Part shown: piece after piece, positions 1 to 4,681 of the stretch
Layout of the letters: each line of letters opens with the position of its first letter
Numbering within the stretch: the stretch's first letter is position 1
Origin: SW-9-67-25 sp964471665
GTDB lineage: Archaea > Halobacteriota > Halobacteria > Halobacteriales > Haloarculaceae
NCBI GenBank assembly: GCA_964471665.1
Contig: CAYYHG010000167.1
Span: 1-6,039, forward strand
Reading direction: 5' to 3'
Length of the DNA: 6,039 nt
Program-made: the position numbers and the translations under genes
The notes under the pieces: model-generated
What the model saw: only the letters and a program-made list of their open reading frames with translations
The model's database searches: none
Told to the model about the DNA's origin: nothing

Positions 1-55
1 AGCGCTTAGGACGCTGTCCCGTAGGGGTCCGCCGGTTCAAATCCGGTCCCGCGCA
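1..55 (+). tRNA. tRNA-Leu (anticodon TAG), 3' part only, 5' half outside window
   Basis: The window opens inside the anticodon stem (AGCG at 1-4 pairs with CGCT at 12-15). The seven-base loop CTTAGGA at 5-11 gives anticodon TAG at 7-9, which reads leucine CUA codons. A long class II variable arm follows (17-28, CCC/GGG stem), as expected for leucine. The T arm is 31-47 with loop TTCAAAT. The 3' acceptor strand CCCGCGC is 48-54 and the discriminator A is 55; CCA is not encoded. The 5' half is missing only because the window begins here, so an intron or D-arm defects cannot be assessed. Confidence 0.93.
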
Positions 56-227
56 GTGAGGAGCGAAGCGACGAACGAGCAGGCAGGATTTGAACCCTGG
101 GAGTCGCACGCCGCCGACCGCAGGGAGGCGGAACGTCTGCCTCCGGTTCAAATCCGGTCCCGCGCATCACACAGCTCCGTTGTGTCCCGCGGTTTTCTGA
201 CTCGTCCAACGACCCCACGAGTCGAGA
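56..227. other. intergenic patch after tRNA-Leu with tRNA-like fragments, no convincing gene
   Basis: I see no credible gene here. The stretch 85-100 contains a T-loop-like motif in reverse orientation (GGATTTGAACC at 87-97) inside a short CAGG/CCTG inverted repeat. A second small inverted repeat, GGAGGC/GCCTCC (124-129 and 139-144), leads into the duplicated tRNA end at 143-166. Open frames crossing this stretch on both strands translate the tRNA pieces (for example GFEP-type peptides) and are best treated as spurious. Confidence 0.5.
143..166 (+). repeat. exact 24-bp duplicate of the tRNA-Leu 3' end (att-like direct repeat)
   Basis: Bases 143-166 are identical to 32-55, covering most of the T arm, the 3' acceptor strand and the discriminator base of the tRNA-Leu. 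The copy has no D arm or anticodon arm in front of it, so it is not a second tRNA gene. Exact duplication of a tRNA 3' end is the classic footprint of tyrosine-recombinase integration into a tRNA gene (established knowledge). Only 87 bp separate the copies and no integrase lies between them. This is therefore either a scar, a nested att site, or the inner boundary of an element extending to the right. Confidence 0.75.
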
Positions 228-368
228 ATGACACTCAACAAGCCGAAAACACTGGAACGCTGCGACGTTTTGAGCGACGACGCGATGGAACCGGGTCGAG
301 AAATCGTAATCGTACCCAAAGGGAATCAAGATTTCCTGCTCACTTTCGACACCCAGATGATTCACTGA
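228..368 (+). CDS. possible 46-aa small protein of unknown function, perhaps a truncated gene
   Basis: ATG at 228 opens a frame of 46 codons ending in TGA at 366-368. The predicted peptide starts MTLNKPKTLERCDVLSDDAM and ends near FLLTFDTQMIH. It is fairly acidic and looks more protein-like than the other frames in this stretch. I recognise no family. There is no Shine-Dalgarno motif before the ATG, which does not exclude a leaderless haloarchaeal gene. Its 3' end lies inside the left arm of the 21-bp inverted repeat (336-356). The same FLLTFDTQ peptide is encoded on the minus strand at the right arm, so the frame may be the broken edge of a duplicated and inverted coding segment. The wobble bases are less GC-rich than in the downstream genes. 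Confidence 0.3.
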   Translation: MTLNKPKTLERCDVLSDDAMEPGREIVIVPKGNQDFLLTFDTQMIH

Positions 369-470
369 TCGCTTTTTTTGCGGATACTGTTTTTCGCCGA
401 TCAAGAGAGAACAGAACTGGTCAGGGAGGAAATCGACGCTCTGGGATAGCTGGGTGTCGAAAGTGAGCAG
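336..470. repeat. perfect 21-bp inverted repeat (336-356 / 450-470) around a 93-bp core
   Basis: The left arm begins CTGCTCACTTTCGAC at 336. The right arm 450-470 is its exact reverse complement over 21 bases. Outward, three more T/A positions pair if one base is bulged (332-335 against 471-473). The interior does not continue the pairing. Possible identities are the terminal inverted repeats of a very small transposon derivative (total about 135 bp), a large RNA hairpin, or an inverted duplication of a coding fragment. I see no clear target-site duplication and cannot name a parent insertion sequence. Confidence 0.7.
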
Positions 471-488
471 AAACAAAATAAAAGATCA

Positions 489-500
489 TTATATTTATTA
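489..500 (+). promoter_or_regulatory. AT-rich TATA-like stretch, possible promoter of the 42-aa ORF
   Basis: TTATATTTATTA at 489-500 is the most AT-rich run in the window and stands out in a GC-rich genome. Archaeal transcription starts about 25 bases after the TATA box, so a plus-strand start near 520 would give a leader of about 45 bases to the ATG at 565. The run could equally serve the minus strand. No clear BRE was identified. Confidence 0.35.
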
Positions 501-547
501 CCCTCCAGACTAACCGACCACTCAGAGCCTTCACACTCCAGGATGAG

Positions 548-564
548 GGTTCCGGCACGGAACC
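548..564. promoter_or_regulatory. 7-bp inverted repeat directly abutting a start codon
   Basis: GGTTCCG at 548-554 and CGGAACC at 558-564 form a perfect seven-base inverted repeat with the three-base loop GCA. It ends at the base before the ATG at 565. In RNA it would be a hairpin blocking the start region; in DNA it could be a regulator site. Function is inferred only from position. Confidence 0.4.
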
Positions 565-693
565 ATGCACGATCACTACACCGACGCCGAGAACACGGGT
601 GCACCGCTCGTCCCGCAGGTCGAACAAATCGAAGACACGGACACGTTCCGGAACCACGAGGAGGCGGTGTTGAGCCACCGGATCGGCACCTGA
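565..693 (+). CDS. possible 42-aa acidic small protein, unknown
   Basis: ATG at 565 opens 42 codons ending in TGA at 691-693, with an in-frame stop upstream at 544-546. The peptide starts MHDHYTDAENTGAPLVPQVE and ends SHRIGT. It is rich in Asp and Glu with few hydrophobic stretches, which fits the salt-in proteome of haloarchaea. I recognise no domain, no signal sequence and no membrane segment. The third base of its stop codon is the first base of the left 58-bp repeat copy. The stop may therefore have been created by, or trimmed back to, that repeat, and the frame may be the remnant of a longer gene. The AT-rich run at 489-500 could be its promoter. Coding status is uncertain. Confidence 0.4.
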   Translation: MHDHYTDAENTGAPLVPQVEQIEDTDTFRNHEEAVLSHRIGT

Positions 694-750
694 TAGTGAT
701 TGCTGTACCGAATTACCGTTTCGACCGCGTCGCGTCCTGCGGTCGATCCG
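693..750 (+). repeat. 58-bp direct repeat, left copy (truncated palindromic element)
   Basis: Bases 693-750 are identical over 58 positions to 1651-1708. The copy begins ATAGTGATTGCTGTA and includes an eight-base stem TCGACCGC (721-728) / GCGGTCGA (739-746) with a ten-base loop. The closing arm seen in the right copy is absent, so this is a partial element. It starts at the last base of the TGA of the preceding small frame. Confidence 0.9.
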
Positions 751-804
751 TACCGGACGACAGCCGCCCGCACGACACCGACGGGGCTATCTGTGGGGCA
801 GTCC

Positions 805-811
805 AGGTGAT
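805..811 (+). promoter_or_regulatory. Shine-Dalgarno for the IMPase gene
   Basis: AGGTGAT at 805-811 matches the archaeal anti-SD complement GGAGGTGATC over seven bases. It sits three bases before the ATG at 815, and it decides that start over the out-of-frame ATG at 810. I see no convincing TATA box between the repeat copy and this site. Confidence 0.55.
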
Positions 812-814
812 GGT

Positions 815-1651
815 ATGTCGGACGCACAGCGCCGGGCAGCAGTCGCCGAACAGGCAGCCCGGGCAGGGGGCGACTTCGCCCGGGAGCAGTTCCGGTCAGC
901 GCTGGACGTCGAGACGAAAGCCAACGAGAACGACCTCGTGACCGCGACGGACCGCGAGGCACAGGAACAGGTCCTCGCTCGTATCTGTGAGGCGTACCCG
1001 TCCGATACCCTCGTGGGCGAGGAGGACGCTCTCCCGCCGGGGACGGACACGGACGCCGAGATACGCAAGTCGGTGCCCGACTCGGGAGCCACGTGGATCG
1101 TCGATCCGATTGACGGGACAGCGAACTTCGTCCGCGGGACGCGGTTCTGGACAACCAGCGTTGCCGCCGTCGTGGACACCCGGACCGTCGGTTCGGCGAC
1201 GTATCTGCCCGCACAGGGGGACATCTACACCGCCGGTCCTGCGGGCGTGAGGCGCAGCGGGGCGACGATATCGGTCAGCGACCGGACCGATCCCGGGACG
1301 TTCGCGGTCGGACTCATCGGGTGGTGGCCGTCGGGCCGTGGCGACCGTGACGCGCTGTTCCGTGCCAGCGCCGAGCGGTTCGGCGACCTCCGGCGGCTGG
1401 GCAGTATGCAGGGCACGCTGGCACTCGTGGCCGATGGCGGACTCGAGGGCGCGTTCATGCCCGCGGAGCCACACCCCTGGGACGCGATCGCAGGCGTCCA
1501 CCTGATCCGGCAGGCTGGCGGGACAGCCACGGACGTCCACGGCGACCGCTGGACGCCCGCCAGCGAGGGACTCGTCGTCTCGAACGGCGCGGCACACGAG
1601 TCCCTCCTGGGCGTCCTGCAGGGCGGCACGGATCCGGAGACCACAGAGTAA
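815..1651 (+). CDS. inositol monophosphatase family protein (IMPase/FBPase-like)
   Basis: The 278-aa product is a metal-dependent sugar-phosphate phosphatase of the IMPase superfamily, which hydrolyses phosphomonoesters such as inositol-1-phosphate or fructose-1,6-bisphosphate in the cytoplasm. Diagnostic motifs are in order: K35 and NDLVTATD (39-46), GEE (68-70), the metal-binding WIVDPIDGT (94-102, with D97 and D100), and PWDAIAG..LIRQAGG (221-236, metal ligand D223). Length is normal for the family. The start at 815 is supported by the Shine-Dalgarno just upstream. Substrate cannot be decided: archaeal members often act on both inositol phosphates and FBP. The gene lies between the two 58-bp repeat copies, and its TAA (1649-1651) ends on the first base of the right copy. 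DUF63 follows in the same direction after 156 bp. Confidence 0.92.
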   Translation: MSDAQRRAAVAEQAARAGGDFAREQFRSALDVETKANENDLVTATDREAQEQVLARICEAYPSDTLVGEEDALPPGTDTDAEIRKSVPDSGATWIVDPIDGTANFVRGTRFWTTSVAAVVDTRTVGSATYLPAQGDIYTAGPAGVRRSGATISVSDRTDPGTFAVGLIGWWPSGRGDRDALFRASAERFGDLRRLGSMQGTLALVADGGLEGAFMPAEPHPWDAIAGVHLIRQAGGTATDVHGDRWTPASEGLVVSNGAAHESLLGVLQGGTDPETTE

Positions 1652-1732
1652 TAGTGATTGCTGTACCGAATTACCGTTTCGACCGCGTCGCGTCCTGCGG
1701 TCGATCCGGGAATGGCTTACAGCAATCACTAT
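1651..1732. mobile_element. 82-bp palindromic element with 15-bp terminal inverted repeats (MITE-like)
   Basis: ATAGTGATTGCTGTA at 1651-1665 is exactly inverted as TACAGCAATCACTAT at 1718-1732. Between them the arms continue to pair imperfectly and close with an eight-base stem, TCGACCGC (1679-1686) / GCGGTCGA (1697-1704), around a ten-base loop. The whole unit is thus one long imperfect hairpin. The first 58 bp occur again at 693-750. The structure fits a non-autonomous miniature transposable element or a REP-like palindrome. In RNA it would place a strong stem directly after the IMPase stop codon. No target-site duplication is obvious and I cannot name the parent element. Confidence 0.75.
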
Positions 1733-1807
1733 GATACGGACGGCAGTCGTGTACGACCGGCGCACGGGACCGACACGCTCAACAGGTCCGACCGCAGGGT
1801 TGGGAAC

Positions 1808-2953
1808 ATGAGCTTCGAAGACCGGTACGGCGTCAGGCCCGAACTGGCGTGGATCGTTGCGCTCTTCGCGAGCGCTGCCGGCGTGGCCGGGGCTGCCGTC
1901 GCGTTCACCGAGCGGATCTACTGGGGGTTCCTGTGGCGGTACTTCTGGGGGCCCGTCGTGGCCGACGCGCTGGGCGAATCCTGTCTGGTGTACGTCCGCT
2001 CCTCGGGCGAGGTGGTCTCCGGCGCGACGGCCGGCGGCTGTGCACGCACGGCCGCGAACTTCGTCGCCGAACCCGGCTACACCCTCGTCTCCGAGGCCGG
2101 GTACATGATCGTGCTCGTGTTCATGCTCGTCGGGGTGTACTTTCTCCTCCAGCGGCTGGACCTGACGCCCTACCGGCAGTTTTTCTTCGCGCTGGTCCCG
2201 TTCACGCTGTTCGGTGGCGTCCTCCGTGTGGTCGAGGATTCGTTCGTGTCGGCCCGGAGAGCGGGCCTCGAGCCGCCGGTCGAACTCCCCTGGAGCGCGC
2301 TCATCATCAGCCCCTTCATCTACTTCACCGTGTTTTTCGTCACCCTCGCGGCACTCCTGGGCAGCATCTGGCTCGCGTACGCCGACTGGTTCGAGGACTA
2401 CCAGGATCCGTTGCGGCGCATCGGTGGGGTCGTCCTCGCTGCTCCCACAGTGTATCTGGTCTATCTCTCTGCGACGACGGATTACGTCGAGTGGTTCCCG
2501 ATGGTGTTCGTCGTGACGATGGGGCTCGCGACCGCTATCGCCTACGGCGCCTACGTCGCCGTCGACCGGTACAGGCCGTGGATCCACGCCGGGACCGGCT
2601 ACATGGGACTGGTCGTCGTCTGGGGGCACGCCGTCGACGGCGTCGCGAACGTGATCGCGTCCGACTGGACACCCGTCTTCGGAATCGGCGAGTACAGCGC
2701 CAAACACCCGGTCAACCGCATCATCATCGACGTGACGAACTCGATCCAGCCGGCGGGCGTCACCGCAGCCATCGGCGACTCCTGGCCGTTCCTGGTCATC
2801 AAGATCGTCGTCGCGGTCGCGATTCTCGCCATCTTCGACGAGGATTTTATCGAGGAGAGCCCGCGCTACGCGGTGATGTTACTCGTCGCGATCCTGGCTG
2901 TCGGCCTCGGCCCCGGAACGCGGGACATGGTCCGCGTGACGTTCGGGATCTAG
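1808..2953 (+). CDS. DUF63 family polytopic membrane protein
   Basis: The 381-aa protein is very hydrophobic with about eight or nine predicted membrane helices (roughly residues 14-32, 97-115, 124-140, 162-190, 203-221, 230-252, 262-283, 326-344, 353-369). Recognisable haloarchaeal DUF63 signatures are YFWGPVVAD (45-53), GGVLRVVEDS (136-145), VWGHAVDGVANVI (271-283) and the C-terminal GLGPGTRDM..TFGI. The function of DUF63 is not known. I chose ATG 1808 (MSFEDRYGVRPEL) because family members begin around this YGxxPE motif. The longer in-frame start at 1658 would only translate the palindromic element and the spacer. There is no strong Shine-Dalgarno and no clear TATA box in 1733-1807, so read-through from the IMPase gene or a promoter supplied by the element is possible. 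Its TAG overlaps the convergent YcaO stop in a shared CTAG. Confidence 0.88.
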   Translation: MSFEDRYGVRPELAWIVALFASAAGVAGAAVAFTERIYWGFLWRYFWGPVVADALGESCLVYVRSSGEVVSGATAGGCARTAANFVAEPGYTLVSEAGYMIVLVFMLVGVYFLLQRLDLTPYRQFFFALVPFTLFGGVLRVVEDSFVSARRAGLEPPVELPWSALIISPFIYFTVFFVTLAALLGSIWLAYADWFEDYQDPLRRIGGVVLAAPTVYLVYLSATTDYVEWFPMVFVVTMGLATAIAYGAYVAVDRYRPWIHAGTGYMGLVVVWGHAVDGVANVIASDWTPVFGIGEYSAKHPVNRIIIDVTNSIQPAGVTAAIGDSWPFLVIKIVVAVAILAIFDEDFIEESPRYAVMLLVAILAVGLGPGTRDMVRVTFGI

Positions 2954-4650
2954 GGGAACGGGTGGTGGTCCCGTTCCAGGGCCGGTTCGAAACCCAGCGA
3001 CCGGGGGACGGACTCGGCCCGTTCGCCGAAGTACGCGTCGCCGAAAAACAGCGGCTGGGCACCCGGAACGAGCACGCGGACGGCCTCGAATCCCAGTGTT
3101 GCGACGTCGCGTGTCGTCGTCCGGACGCCGTAGGCGTCCAGTCCGGCGGCCGCCGTGGCCTCCAGCACCGTCCCGAGTGGGTCCGTGTCTCCGGACCGGT
3201 CCGCCGGTCCGACCGAGTCGGCCGGCACGACCGACGGCGGATCGAGAAACGCCCGTGCCTCGGGTGGAAACTCGGCGTACCGACCGATTGCGCCGGAGGC
3301 GTCCGCGGCGGCGTCCGGGCCCATCCCCCGGAGTTCCATCCAGTTCTGGAGGGCCTCTGCGAGTGCCGACCGCGCCGCACGCCCCGGGTCGAGGTCGGCG
3401 TCCGATCCGAGCGCCAGCGACGGCCACTCCTCGCGGTGGACACCGACCGCGACGACTGGGACGTCGACGTCCTGGGTACAGAGGACCGCCGTCACGGAGA
3501 GATCCTCGGAGCGTGCGCGGTCGGCCAGCGTCTCGAACCCGGGATCGGAGACCTCCAGCCCCAGCGGTTCGAACGTCGAGTACCACGACAGCATGGCCGC
3601 GTCGCGCTCGAGCACCTCGGTCAGGCCCGCGAGCAGCGCCTCGCCTCCGGCGTTCCCGAGTCCGAGTCCCGTCGTCGTCGGCGGCCCACACTCCCGGGAC
3701 GGCGGCGGGTAGTAGACGAACTCCGCCGGGAGCCACACGTCCTCGCCGGTCGCGAGTGCCTCGCCCCGGACCCAGTCCCGTTCTGTGTCTGGTTCGACCT
3801 CGTTCGCACAGACGAACGCCGACGGCGAGACGGCCCCCGCCAGCTCCGCCGGCCGGGCGGTCTCGAAGGCGTCGGCCCGATAGATCCCCGCACAGTACCG
3901 CTCGAACCCCTCGCCGAGGGCCTTCACGAACGCGGCGTCCCAGCCGGGCGCGACACCGGCCGCGTCGCGGCTCGCGGAGACGTCGCTGAACCCCGCAGTG
4001 TCACAGGTGTGTGCGAGGTAGTACGGCGCCGGGAAGGACTCGGCCTCGCCGACCTCCCGGACGATACCGAGACGCTCGTCGATGGCCCGTTCTGCCCGCG
4101 CGAGGGTGGCTTCGAGGTCCCGGTCGGTCTTCGACCGGTCCAGTGTCGGGTCGCGTCCGGTCCCGCAGGAACACCCGGGAAGCGGCAGGAACTCGCGCGT
4201 GACGCGTGGCAGTTCGATCACGCGGCCGAAGGGGCCTTCGCCGTCGGCGACGAACCGGGCGGCCTCGCGGCCGGCGACGGCGCCTGCGAACCGGGCCGTG
4301 TGTGCCGGGGGCGCGCTGGCGGGGTCCGTCTCTGGGTCGAGGTTCGCTCTCACGCGCCCGCTCAGACACTCGTAACAGCCCGACTCCGGGCCAAAGCCCG
4401 CAACTGCGGCGTCCGTGACGGGGACGCCCCCGACGCCGCCGAGTTCGACCGCAAACCACCGCAGGCCGCGGTCGAGTGCGTGCTCGTTCGCCCGTTCGAA
4501 GACCGCCTCACCGGCCTGGCCGACGACGACCGCCAGTTCGGGCTCTCCGAGGTCACCGACCTCCCGCCGGACCACCCCGGCGTCGACGTCCTCGAGTGCT
4601 GCTCGTACGGCGGCGGCTCCGGGCCCGGACCCGACGAGACCGACAGACAT
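2950..4650 (-). CDS. YcaO-domain protein with N-terminal E1-like/leader-binding zinc region (TOMM cyclodehydratase type)
   Basis: The 566-aa protein has two parts. Residues 1 to about 170 begin with a glycine-rich GLVGSGPGA and carry C92xxC95 and C160xC162, the zinc-tetrad pattern of E1-like/ocin-ThiF partner domains. Residues of about 175-566 are a YcaO domain with ATP/Mg-binding signatures GEGFER (246-251), LTEVLERD (343-350) and AEALQNW (431-437). The tail ends HHPFP, resembling the proline-rich C terminus of azoline-forming YcaOs. YcaO enzymes activate backbone amides with ATP to make azolines, thioamides or amidines. With a fused C-type domain, peptide cyclodehydration is the leading guess and thioamidation the alternative. 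GGAG at 4657-4660 (plus coordinates) supports the start. It lies 31 bp after the TbsP-family gene, probably one operon. No precursor peptide, dehydrogenase or TfuA-like gene is visible nearby. Confidence 0.88.
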   Translation of the reverse strand: MSVGLVGSGPGAAAVRAALEDVDAGVVRREVGDLGEPELAVVVGQAGEAVFERANEHALDRGLRWFAVELGGVGGVPVTDAAVAGFGPESGCYECLSGRVRANLDPETDPASAPPAHTARFAGAVAGREAARFVADGEGPFGRVIELPRVTREFLPLPGCSCGTGRDPTLDRSKTDRDLEATLARAERAIDERLGIVREVGEAESFPAPYYLAHTCDTAGFSDVSASRDAAGVAPGWDAAFVKALGEGFERYCAGIYRADAFETARPAELAGAVSPSAFVCANEVEPDTERDWVRGEALATGEDVWLPAEFVYYPPPSRECGPPTTTGLGLGNAGGEALLAGLTEVLERDAAMLSWYSTFEPLGLEVSDPGFETLADRARSEDLSVTAVLCTQDVDVPVVAVGVHREEWPSLALGSDADLDPGRAARSALAEALQNWMELRGMGPDAAADASGAIGRYAEFPPEARAFLDPPSVVPADSVGPADRSGDTDPLGTVLEATAAAGLDAYGVRTTTRDVATLGFEAVRVLVPGAQPLFFGDAYFGERAESVPRSLGFEPALERDHHPFP

Positions 4651-4656
4651 ACCCGA

Positions 4657-4660
4657 CTCC
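4657..4660 (-). promoter_or_regulatory. Shine-Dalgarno for the YcaO gene
   Basis: On the minus strand GGAG lies six bases before the ATG at 4650, within the 31-bp gap after the regulator stop. A separate promoter does not fit easily in so short a gap, which favours co-transcription with the upstream regulator. Confidence 0.5.
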
Positions 4661-4681
4661 AGGAGGGCTGGGCGGAAAACT

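Noticed and set aside
143..166. A second tRNA-Leu gene
   Set aside because: Only the T arm and acceptor 3' strand are present. No matching 5' acceptor, D arm or anticodon arm precedes them.
6..476. Overlapping 130-160 codon frames on both strands across the tRNA and repeat patch
   Set aside because: They translate tRNA T arms (peptides such as RTGFEPA) and both arms of the inverted repeat, so they are products of non-coding sequence.
693..1708. CRISPR array or integron-like cassette array based on the 58-bp repeats
   Set aside because: There are only two copies, they are 958 bp apart, and the space between them is one ordinary gene.
896..2707. A 603-codon minus-strand open frame opposite IMPase and DUF63
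   Set aside because: Antisense shadow of two convincing genes; residue composition and lack of motifs argue against coding.
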